From positions 32,922,001 through 32,986,000 of the forward strand of contig OZ020244.1 in the NCBI GenBank assembly GCA_963971285.1: a stretch of DNA of 64,000 nucleotides. The letters are read 5' to 3'. A program made the position numbers and the translations under genes. Numbering within the stretch: position 1 is the stretch's first letter; every line of letters starts with the position of its first letter. The DNA is from Astropecten irregularis (lineage: Eukaryota; Echinodermata; Asteroidea; Paxillosida; Astropectinidae). Shown one piece after another: positions 50,124 to 58,443 of this stretch. The notes under the pieces were generated by a model. That model had not been told where the DNA came from, searched no databases, and saw only the letters and a program-made list of their open reading frames with translations.

Positions 50124-50497
50124 GTCATAGGGCTTTGTATCTTGTTGCCACAAACAGTAGTAACGAGAGACCAAAACAGAAATGTTCACAGATTTACGTA
50201 TACCTTTCAGGGTATGAAGATGATGCTAGTACGGAAACCTACCGTTAAAGGGTTTTTTGCCTGAAATGGTGTATTTATCCAGAAATGAGTAAAACAACGA
50301 CCGAAAATCTTTTTGACCTTTTAAAAAATCAAAAATAAAAGAGAAAAGACTTAAGAAATACTATGGCTGTTTTCTCAAAAAGTGGGCACCGTGTGGGACT
50401 GAAATTGTCACAGATAACTATTGCTATATCTGTGTTGATAGTTTTGCACATGAATCTGTATTTCGTTGATAAAAACCAATGTATGATATTATTTTAA
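50124..50497 (-). mobile_element. TTAA-flanked MITE, copy C (reverse orientation, degenerate)
   Basis: Reverse-complement landmarks of copy A appear in order: CACAGATTTACGT, GGTATGAAGATGATGCTAG, GAAATGGTGTATTTATCC, GAAAAGACTTAAGAAATACT, AAAAGTGGGCACCGT and ATGTATGATATTATTTTAA. The terminal repeats are eroded, so it is older than copy A. Confidence 0.65.
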
Positions 50498-50678
50498 TCG
50501 GGTATACCAAACTTGAAACTATATTTCTTCGACGAGTGTTCAATGGAGTAAAGTTTTTATTTTTCAATTCACTTCACTGGCATTTAAATCAATTTCAGAT
50601 TAATATGACTGGGGCCAATTTCACGGCCGAACATTAGCACGAACATTTGCTAACCATGACATGTTTGTCTCCGGTTTA

Positions 50679-50832
50679 GTAGTGTAGACACGTCCTCAGA
50701 CCTGGGGGGTTGATCGTTGGTCGTACTTCCACATACGTTTGTGTACAAAAAAAATTTTCATATAAATAAAAAGTGAAAACCTGGGGGGGTTGCAACCCCC
50801 CTAGCCCCCCCCCCCCCCCCGGATCTACGCCC
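50679..50832 (-). repeat. G/C-tract interspersed repeat, copy 2 (inverted relative to 46579)
   Basis: Ordered landmarks GACACGTCCTCAGACC, GTCGTACTTCCACATACG, a 16-base poly-C (50805-50820) and GGATCTACGCCC mirror those of the copy at 46579-46760. An internal palindrome, GGGGGGGTTGCAACCCCCC, lies just before the poly-C. Confidence 0.62.
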
Positions 50833-50835
50833 ATG

Positions 50836-50945
50836 CTCCGGTTCGATGATCCCGCTTCCGTAAATTTGTCTTTGTTCACTTTTCAATGAGTTTACTGATT
50901 TCAAGTTAGTTTCCCTTGTGGTTGTTTGATGATTAATAAAAACCA
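50836..50945 (+). mobile_element. SINE-like fragment with a tRNA B-box-like motif, copy 1
   Basis: CGGTTCGATGATCCCGC resembles a tRNA T-arm/B box. It is followed by TTTGTTCACTTTTCA, AATGAGTTTACTGA, AGTTAGTTTCCCTTGTG and TTTGATGATTAA. The same order occurs at 60400-60535. It looks like the 3' part of a tRNA-derived SINE; the 5' half and A box are not evident. Confidence 0.5.
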
Positions 50946-51228
50946 GGATTAGCAACCAAATTTTCATGTGTTGTGTATCGCTTGTGATTGTTCTTTGGCT
51001 GCAGTTGTTCGCTGACCATGAATATCACATTTCTAATGTTGGTTTGTTTTATTGATCAAAACATTTTAAGCTAAGCATTTTTGTTGCGCTTAACAGCTCC
51101 ATGAAATTAACCCCTGTGTGGTCTTGATTCGGGTTGCAGTACATGTCCCTATTGTGAAGAACTATTAAATTTTCTCTTTTGGGTCATCGCAATAATTATA
51201 CTCACGCTTATCTTCCCTGTATCTTTAG

Positions 51229-54200
51229 ATGAGGTTCCTCGTGTTATTGTTGGTGATTGCGGTCACTTTGGCAGCGCTCTCGGATTCAGGTAAACTTACT
51301 CAAATACACTCTATATAATGCCAATCACATCGGAATATTTAAGGCCTATAGGATATACGCCGTGCTACTGCCGTGCCGAACTCAAACGATTTTACATTTT
51401 TCAAGTTTTGCACGGCAATATCACGGCGTCAATTTGGCTCGACAAATTGGTTCGGCACGGCAAGCTCATTGGCTCGACAGGATCTGCTGCGCCATCGGTA
51501 TTCGGAACGGCAGTAGCTCTACAGCCTTTTTTTTAATAATGAAAAGGCTCCGTAATGACGTCACGAAATCACACATTATTTGTCTGCTGCCCCCATTGAC
51601 GAAATTCAGACAGTTTCAATTTTGGGGTAGCTTGCGGGTTGAGCATGTTGAGAGAAAAATCATCAAGAAGACTCTCTTTCTGTGTTCAGTGTGTGAGATA
51701 AATGTTTTTTCTCATGTCAAGTAATTTAAATGTTTATAGTTCTAACAAATAAAGCGAGGTTTGTTGAGTGTTGAACATCATCTTTTAAGCTCGACCTTTT
51801 TAATGCAACTGCCGTGCTGCACTCATTTGATTCAGTTCAGCACAGCAGTGGCACGGCGTATAGTCTTTGCCTAAGTTGACAACATTATTGTTTTTAAACG
51901 ATATTTTTACACTCAAACTTAATTGTTCGAATGATTTGTATACGATTATATTCCCGTTTCTCGAAAAGACGGAGGAAGAACAGTTGATGTAATCATCTAT
52001 AAAGATTCAGAAATCATATCGTCAGTGACAGTCATTCTCAAAACTGTGTGAAACATTTCTCACTTTTTGTGTCCTCATTCTAAACACCTCTCTATTCGAT
52101 CTTTCAAGACAATTATTTTGGATCCCAAGGTTTAAATACAAATTTGATTGCTACAGTAAAATAAACTTATATTGGTGATTTATGTCTGGTACATTCTTAT
52201 ACCAAAATCTTGCCTCCATAAGATAACATTATGTGTTTGCATTGAAAGAATATCCCTGTTTTGCAATTTAAGCTTCTGTTTCTGAAGCTTCTGTTTCGTC
52301 CACAAAAATGCATTATTTTTCAAGTTTCAGTACTAGCGAACATAATAATTGAATTCCATATGCAGCACGTTTGTTCAGTATAATTTCTCGGATGCCAAGT
52401 TCTAACAAAGCAAAATTGACAATGAAAAGAAGGCGTTGAAAAGGCACTTTGGTAGCATACCCAAACAGAGATATTCAAAGATTTGCCTTTAACTTACTGC
52501 GTATGTATACAGATTGTGATGAAGATACCGTTGAAGTATATCTGCCTGAAACGTTGTATGTGTCAAGAAAATAGTAAAATCAATGACCAAAAACAATTTT
52601 GATCTTTTAAAGATCAAAACTAATGGTGACAAGAATTAAAAAATACTGTGGGCGTTTTCACTGCTTTCTCAAAATGTGCGCACCGTATGGGACTGAAAAT
52701 TTCACACAATAACTGCCACTGTACCTTATTTGATATTTTGCCCATAAATCTGCATTTCCTTGTAATGACAACAACCAAAGTATGAAATTACCTTAAAACC
52801 CCATATGTATCCACATCTCAAGTGACGTCCCCATGGGGCCGAAAACTCCAGTGAATCGCAGTGGAATGCTTCAGTGTGGTAACGACGAGAAAATCAATAA
52901 AATGGCTCCGAAGAAGAATCTGCTTTTTAATATTCTCAGTGGTACAATATCTGTCTTTACAGCCGAAGCGAAAAGATGCAAGCGAAGCTGTAAGAACAAG
53001 GGTAGGAGAGTGTGCGGGACTGATGGCAACACCTACCGGAACCTTTGCAAGCTGCAACAGACTAGGTGCAAGCAAGGCTCCAGCTCCAATCTGGCCAAGG
53101 CACATTTCGGGCCATGCACAGAAGGTGAGTATACCCGCATTGCCAGGCCGGTCGTTCCTTAACATGATGTTACCAAAATTGATGGAAACCCGGACAAATC
53201 AAAAATATATTCATACAAAAAATGGATGAATTATAGCATGGTGTCTTATTATCATAATAGGTACCACCGGGAAATGAGCATCCATTTTTGACACAACTAA
53301 TCCACGATAAGGCAGACAATTCAATAACGGTTTTTCTTTATGTCACCTGCGCCTCATGCGGTTTTTTTTTTTTAGTCGGAGAGCAATTTTTTACACACAA
53401 AAAACGACCAACCAAAAACAAACAAATGAATAGTATTTGTTTTGTTCATTATTATTTAAACAGAGGAACAAGCTGCAAACCAACAAGATGGTGAGGCTCA
53501 GGAGCAACAAGATGGCGAAGAGGGTGAGGCTCAGGAGCAACAAGACGGTCAAGATAACGACGCCCAGGAGCAACAAGATGGTCAAGATAACGACGCCCAG
53601 GAGCAACAAGATGGTCAAGATAACGACGCCCAGGAGCAACAAGATGGTCAAGATAACGACGCCCAGGAGCAACTAGATGGTCAAGATAACGACGCCCAGG
53701 AGCAACAAGATGGTCAAGATAACGACGCCCAGGAGCAACAAGATGGTCAAGATAACGACGCCCAGGAGCAACAAGATGGTCAAGATAACGACGCCCAGGA
53801 GCAACAAGATGGTCAAGATAACGACGCCCAGGAGCAACAAGATGGTCAAGATAACGACGCCCAGGAGCAACAAGATGGTCAAGATAACGACGCCCAGGAG
53901 CAACAAGATGGTCAAGATAACGATGCCCAGGAGCAACAAGATGGTCAAGATAACGACGCCCAGGAGCAACAAGATGGTCAAGATAACGACGCCCAGGATC
54001 AACAAGATGGTCAAGAAGGCGACGCCCAGGACCAGAATGGAGAGGCTGAACAAGAGGGTAATGAGGGACAAAATGGTGTGGGGGACACTGGCCCAGCTCT
54101 CCTAAAAGCTCCAGCCGCACAGTTCTTCCCGGACATCCCAGGCAGCAGTGCTGGCAGCAGTGCCGGCACCAGCAATCCTGGGAGTAGCACCGGAAGCTCA

Positions 54201-54587
54201 GATGGAAGTGACTCATCTGAAAGTGGAGAAGAATCAGAGGTCGAATCATCAAATGTAGAATCGTCCGATGTCGAATCATCAGATGTCGAATCGTCAGATG
54301 CCGAATCATCCGCCTCGAATGTTGCTTCTCAGGTGGTGTCTGAAAGCGAGGGCCAAGGCTCGGAGAGTGAGGGCTCTGAGAGTGAGGGCTCGGAGAGCGA
54401 GGGCTCTGAGAGTGAGAATGAGGGCGAGGAGAGTGAAAATGAAAGTGAGAGTGAAAGTGAGGGGTCCCCTGCCCAACAGACTGGCTCTAGTGATTATGAG
54501 AGTGATCGCGAAGGCCCTGCGAATCAGGTTGGCACCAGGTCGTCGTCGGACTATGAAGAGGAATCTGAGGAAGAAGATGACGACTGA
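51229..54587 (+). CDS. Secreted Kazal protein with Q/D-rich 11-residue repeats and Ser/Glu-rich tail
   Basis: The coding exons are 51229-51289, 52963-53124 and 53464-54587, together 1,347 nt (448 aa plus TGA). The ATG sits immediately after the acceptor TATCTTTAG. Residues 1-18 (MRFLVLLLVIAVTLAALS) form a clear signal peptide. Exon 2 encodes one Kazal domain. The last exon encodes sixteen 11-residue units, consensus Q-E-Q-Q-D-G-Q-D-N-D-A, then a Gly/Ser segment, a VESSD-type repeat, an SE/SEG-rich stretch and the acidic end EEESEEEDDD. All coding introns are phase 1. The protein is predicted to be extracellular, highly acidic and largely disordered, with many Ser-Glu and Ser-Asp sites that could be phosphorylated by secretory kinases. 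Possible roles include calcium or mineral matrix binding, mucus or protease control; these are inferences. It lies about 5.5 kb downstream of the giant Kazal gene on the same strand. Confidence 0.9.
51342..51875. mobile_element. Foldback/MITE element rich in GCCGTGC motifs
   Basis: The left arm TATACGCCGTGCTACTGCCG then TGCCGAACTCAAACG (from 51354) pairs with a right arm whose reverse complement starts TATACGCCGTGCCACTGCTG (ending 51862). Imperfect pairing extends outward to TTAAGGC and GCCTAA. The CGGCA/TGCCG motif recurs inside each arm. It has no coding capacity. Confidence 0.65.
52435..52796 (-). mobile_element. TTAA-flanked MITE, copy D (reverse orientation)
   Basis: It carries the same interior landmarks as copy C: GATGAAGATACCG, CTGAAACGTTGTATGTGTC, GATCTTTTAAAGATCAAAA, TGTGGGCGTTTTCACTG, GCGCACCGTATGGGACTG. 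The end CCAAAGTATGAAATTACCTTAA closely matches the family terminus. It lies within intron 2 of the second Kazal gene. Confidence 0.7.
52963..53124 (+). CDS. Kazal-domain exon of the second Kazal gene
   Basis: This exon is flanked by phase-1 introns on both sides, so it is a symmetric shuffling module. It encodes C-KRS-C-KNKGRRV-C-GTDGNTYRNL-C-KLQQTR-C-(15 residues)-C, the six-cysteine Kazal pattern with core VCGTDGNTYRNLC and terminal FGPC. Many Lys/Arg residues make the domain basic, in contrast to the very acidic remainder of the protein. The residue at the classical P1 position (second after Cys2) is Asn, which does not predict a standard protease target. Confidence 0.92.
53125..53463 (+). 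other. Intron 3 of the second Kazal gene
   Basis: This phase-1 intron of 339 bp runs from the donor GAAG|GTGAGT to the acceptor TATTTAAACAG. No repeats or ORFs of interest are visible in it. Confidence 0.85.
53499..54026 (+). repeat. 33-bp coding minisatellite, 16 units
   Basis: Sixteen consecutive 33-bp units (528 bp) encode Q-E-Q-Q-D-G-Q-D-N-D-A. Units 2-15 (53532-53993) are almost identical; I noticed a CTA (Leu) for CAA near 53672 and a synonymous GAT near 53923. The first (Q-E-Q-Q-D-G-E-E-G-E-A) and last (Q-D-Q-Q-D-G-Q-E-G-D-A) units are diverged, the usual edge pattern of an expanding array. The register is in frame throughout. Confidence 0.93.
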
Positions 54588-54650
54588 ACAGTCAGGGTTG
54601 ATGCTATAGTCAGGTTCAGCAAATAAACACACATAAAGACATGCATATAA
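54588..54650 (+). terminator. 3' UTR and poly(A) signal of the second Kazal gene
   Basis: AATAAA lies at 54622-54627, 35 bp after the TGA stop, with cleavage expected near 54640-54650. The 3' UTR is very short. Confidence 0.75.
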
Positions 54651-55039
54651 TCCATTAGTAATACGGGCGATTCACAATAGTGCGCCACCATGATTTTGCA
54701 ACGCGTTGGCCAATCACAATGCGTAGAATTAATTTTGTCGACAATCTGCGCATGTGGAAAGATGCCCAGTTTGTCGACAAATTGACCAACTGGTTGTTAA
54801 CTAATGGTGACCTACTATTATATGAAACGCGCGTATTGAAGTGATAAATTATTATCGCTGATGATGTATACTAAATAAAGGCTTATATTCAACTTAATAA
54901 GTAATAAGTATCACCAATTGACATTTGACAATAATGATTGGCTCAATACAATTTCACAAATCGTACAGGAAATTAGTTGTTTGTAAAAAATAATGCACTT
55001 TTTGTGCATGAAATCTTTAACTGATTATTCTCATTTCCG
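54651..55039. other. Intergenic sequence, no gene recognised
   Basis: AT-rich DNA without ORFs or repeats that I can classify. GTCGACAA and TTGTCGACAA motifs recur at 54737 and 54772. Confidence 0.45.
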
Positions 55040-56137
55040 TAATATAGGTTTTCCCGCACATTTTCAAACTCAGTGTTTTCATTAAATTTTCAAAGCAGTT
55101 AACTTCAATTTCGTCTCGGAGATTCCTAACCTTGCATACCCCGCGTTAAATTTTGTCTTCGGTCGCACAATTTGACACTTTGCCAACCAATTTGATATAT
55201 TTGCCATACATTTTGATCAAAGACTATTCAATTGCGTCGGCCGCAGTTGCCAAACGATAGAGATGAATCAATTTCGTAATTTTGCAATCAAATTCGTATA
55301 CTATTTCATTTAAATTCGTCACATGATTATATGCCGTCCTTCACTTTGTTGGGGTACGTTTCATCGTTTTATTTTTACTTTAAACGTTTCTTTCTAGTGT
55401 CTGAGGAATATTTTGTCTGACGTAGAAACATACCCGAAATGAGAATTTATTACCATGTATGATGCGCTTTTCGAAAATAATGACAGCCTATTTGAATGTG
55501 TATAATTTCAGATCGGTATTTTTGTTTTGCCGGAAAAACATATAGAGGAAAGATGGTTTTTAAAATTTGCATACCAGAAATAAGCAGGCCTATACTTCAT
55601 CATATAAGTAAAAGAAGATGTATTCGTAGTTTCACATCTTTTCGGAAAAGTCCATATCATCACTTGGTCCATGCCCAGTTTCCATTTGGATCCATTTGCC
55701 TACTGTTACGACGATTTCTGATGTTCGGAGTATAAAGTGGTGTAAGACGGTTCGGAATCATAAGAGCAAGTGAAAAAAAAATACCTGTAACCTGAAAATG
55801 GGCATACAGTGCAAGCCTATAACCTTTATCACAAAGCTGTTTGTCAGATTATCGGTTTAGTTTGAACGACAAATTCTTGAAATCGCTTGACAAAAGACCA
55901 ATTTGATCATTCATTATGTAGATGATGATCAAGTGGGACGAATTCCAGTGACATCTAACGAAATCGAATGAAAACTGACGAAACCGATTGACCATTGATC
56001 AATTCGAATGACCAATGACTAAAAATTAATTCATTGTATAGCATTGGCAAATTCCAGTCTTCTTGGGACGAAATCGAAGTCAAATGCTTAGGAAATTGAA
56101 TGAAAAAGGTTTGAAAATGTGCGGGAAAACCTATATC
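55040..56137. mobile_element. About 1.1-kb inverted-repeat element with degenerate internal AATTCG motifs
   Basis: The left terminus TATAGGTTTTCCCGCACATT then TTCAAAC (from 55043) is mirrored at the right by GTTTGAAAATGTGCGGGAAA then ACCTATA (56109-56135). The interior has many irregular copies of AATTCGT, AATTTCGT and AAATCGA motifs on both sides of the centre. The two half-element arrays are mirror-like. It has no credible ORF; the 79-codon ORF at 55496 has no domain. Confidence 0.68.
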
Positions 56138-56706
56138 ATAGTACTGCATCACAGGCACTAGGAGTACAAGTCTCCATATGGTTATGCTTTAGATTTATCT
56201 TTAACACTGAATTATAATTCTATTATTGAAAATCATAAAATGTATGTTGATATGAAGCCAGCCTCGGCATATAGACTTATTATACATTGTTTTATAAAGT
56301 CAGGTAATCCCGGTTGCATATGCGATGTGTGATGCTGAATACTCATGAAGTATGAACTGTGCTGTACTGACGATCAACTTACTGGTGACCAAGGAGAACA
56401 AGAATTAAAATTCACGGTTTCAATAAAATTAACTTTGGTATTAAGAGAATGTCACAATGCGTAAATCATTGCCTGTCTTTTTCACACCCACACCCACACA
56501 CACACAAAAAAAGTTTTAAATTTAACAAATTAGTTTTGAAAGACAAAAATTCGCCCAATATCTTGTCATTAAATAGGACTAAAACAAGCAGGAAGAATCA
56601 GCTCACGTGTTTAGACAATGTACCGCTTGGCTTGGAAGATACATTGACCAATTTCACAAACACTTTTATGTATCCCCCATATCCGGGGGGGATATGGGGG
56701 ATATAT
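56138..56706. other. Intergenic sequence, no gene recognised
   Basis: It contains a short CA-rich microsatellite (about 56483-56506) and an ATATGGGG/CCCCATAT-rich stretch before the poly-C repeat. No gene is visible. Confidence 0.45.
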
Positions 56707-57059
56707 GGGGATATATCCCCCCCCCCCCCCAATATTTGAGGTGGGGGATGGCTTGTATAATCACCCCCCCCCCCCCCCCCCCCCAATATTTTGAGGTTGG
56801 ATGCCATTCAAGTTTATTGTATATAAATATTACATGATCCTTGTTGTTGTTGTTGTTGTTGTTTTAGTCTTTGCAGTGAATTAATACTTCTGAATATCTC
56901 TAAAATGCGACTTTTCGACTCTATTTTCATTAAAAAGTCTCTGGTTTGGTAGGGGGGTATCCCACCTCCCACAGCCTCCCCGCTCGGTCGCTTCGCCGAT
57001 CCCTCGCATGACACCAATCATCCCCCCCCCCCCCCAAATCATGAAAAGAAATCGACACC
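56707..57059 (+). repeat. Poly-C-containing interspersed repeat, copy 2
   Basis: It carries the same ordered blocks as the copy at 45530-45883, with poly-C tracts at 56717-56730, 56764-56784 and 57022-57035 and an expanded (TTG)n run near 56839-56862. The orientation is the same as copy 1. Confidence 0.75.
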
Positions 57060-57064
57060 TGGCC

Positions 57065-57082
57065 GGGCCCTTTTCCAAACCT

Positions 57083-57118
<36 letters not shown>

Positions 57119-57325
57119 AGGCTCCGGCTCAGGCTCCGGCGCTGTCATCCATATGCTGAAAATGTAGGTTGTGGCTTTTCATTGAAGCTGAATCTCTGTT
57201 TTCTTGTTCAAAATAGAGTATCTACTTCCAATTCGTAACCAAAAGCCTCTATTTTGATATCTGTTATTCAAAAATGGAGTCACGAAATGGAGCCGAAGCC
57301 GGAGCCGAGGTTTGGAAAAGGCCCC
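57065..57325. mobile_element. Small foldback element carrying a (GGCTCC)n microsatellite
   Basis: The left arm GGGCCCTTTTCCAAACCTCG followed by GGCTCCGGCTCC repeats (to about 57138) pairs with the right arm GAGCCGGAGCCGAGGTTTGG then AAAAGGCCCC (57296-57325). It lies immediately after the poly-C repeat and before the transketolase exon. Confidence 0.65.
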
Positions 57326-57798
57326 AGTGGATACAACCTCTAACCTTTGCACCGGCCTATGCCCAGTTAATTGTACTAGAGTTATTCATCTGGGACTTAT
57401 GGGCCTCCGTAAAAATCGTAAGTCCGGTCGTTCAAATTTCAGAACCTGAATTACTGAGGGCGCTTTTTTAAGAGAGGTCGAGGTTGCAAGATTTTCCCAA
57501 ATCACCCATAAGCCGCATGCAAATAATTGGCTGCGGCTGTGGCTGCACGCACAAACATATGGCAGTGTTACCGATCCGGCTTGTTCGTTTTTCACTACAC
57601 GTTGTCCTCGTATTCAGGATGAAATAATGCCGCTGCACGTGTGCGAAGTAGTACCACGCCATCGCGTCGCCACCTGACTTATTAGCACAGCACATTGCAT
57701 AGCAGCCGCTGACGCTGGGTCAAAGAACCTCGTGAAAAGCTTAAGTTTCGAACAAAACTTCTCTTCAGACTTTCAGTTCTTTTGAAAGAAGCTTAAGA
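57326..57798 (+). promoter_or_regulatory. Putative promoter/5' UTR region of transketolase
   Basis: The 470 bp upstream of the transketolase ATG contain no obvious TATA box and no other gene. The last 200 bp are more GC-rich, with CGCGTCGCCACCTG and GCACGTG-like motifs. The transcription start cannot be placed. Confidence 0.4.
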
Positions 57799-57917
57799 AT
57801 GGACGCATCTGGTGAAGCATACCATCGGCCAGACAGGCAGACATTGCAAGAATTGTGTGACATCTCCAATAAACTACGTATTCACAGTATTCAGTCAACC
57901 AGTTCTGCCAATTCAGG
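57799..57917 (+). CDS. TKT: Transketolase, first coding exon (gene continues beyond the visible exons)
   Basis: ATG at 57799 opens 39 codons plus two bases, ending at the donor AGG|GTGAGT (57917/57918). The peptide contains [25 protein letters not shown] and ends ANSG. This aligns with the animal transketolase N-terminus (Y-H-K-P-D, N-R-L-R-I-S-S-I-Q), whose next residues are the conserved HPTS motif of the thiamine-diphosphate-binding region. The exon therefore stops just before that motif. Transketolase transfers two-carbon units in the cytosolic non-oxidative pentose phosphate pathway. I did not find the following exon in the remaining 6 kb, so the first intron is long or the second exon lies past the window. 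A lone retained exon is less likely because the start and the donor are both intact. Confidence 0.85.
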
Positions 57918-58443
57918 GTGAGTTAAGCTGAGACCTGAATAATAACATTATCCTGATTATGTTGAATATAACAACCATGGAGGTATATGCGTTACTCGTT
58001 AGTGTCCTGGGGGCGGATTGTGTGGTCTTTAACATGTTAAATGGTGGGCTTAAGGATGCAGACAAAGCTTACTTTCTCTTTCTTAGCCAGTCTTGAGTTA
58101 GTTGCGATGATCGTAACCCTAGGTCTGACATGGGGACTGGGACCTTAGGGTTACGAAGAAGTGTATTCAAACATTGGAGAAACTGACGCACATGGGCACA
58201 TACTCAGCAAGGGCCAACGGCCACTCGAATCATTAGTCATTACCACTTCGACAGACCTTGCCATGATCTTTCGAATGGTACCAAAAATTTTTCAAATTTA
58301 TACATTTCTTCAACCTTTTGACCTTTTTTTGTGGTGCCACCCGACGTTCGAGAACTCGTGGACTCTGCGGTCGTATTTGAACTTTGGTCAGCTGTATTTT
58401 TGTTGCCATTTTACCGCTAAACCGTCTTAGGTCGTTGAATATT
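57918..58443 (+). other. Start of transketolase intron 1, no gene recognised
   Basis: No exon resembling the next transketolase segment is visible. An 89-codon ORF (58161-58430) has no recognisable domain. Confidence 0.5.

Larger units (their letters stand above)
49418..51228 (+). other. Intron 1 (5' UTR) of the second Kazal gene, with transposon insertions
   Basis: It runs from GTAAGTG to TATCTTTAG and is 1,811 bp long. It contains an inverted TTAA-MITE (about 50124-50497), an inverted poly-C repeat (50679-50832) and a SINE-like fragment (50836-50945). No other coding sequence is seen. Confidence 0.6.
51290..52962 (+). other. Intron 2 of the second Kazal gene, with two transposon insertions
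   Basis: This phase-1 intron of 1,673 bp runs from the donor CAGGTAAAC to the acceptor TGTCTTTACAG. It holds a foldback element (51342-51875) and a TTAA-MITE (about 52435-52796). A 155-codon ORF at 51257-51724 overlaps the foldback element and is not a gene. Confidence 0.8.

Noticed and set aside
51257..51724. 155-codon ORF in intron 2 of the second Kazal gene
   Set aside because: It overlaps the foldback element and has no coding character; flanking splice sites place it inside an intron.
53391..54309. Minus-strand and alternative-frame ORFs of (LLLGVVILTIL)n and (HLVAPGRRYLD)n over the 33-bp repeat
   Set aside because: Shadows of the 33-bp coding minisatellite on the plus strand.
54078..54587. 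Separate 169-residue GTG-initiated acidic protein
   Set aside because: It is the in-frame C-terminal part of the last exon of the second Kazal gene.
56930..57148. Minus-strand ORF with a (PE)n run
   Set aside because: It is translation of the (GGCTCC)n microsatellite in a foldback element, with no other coding sign.
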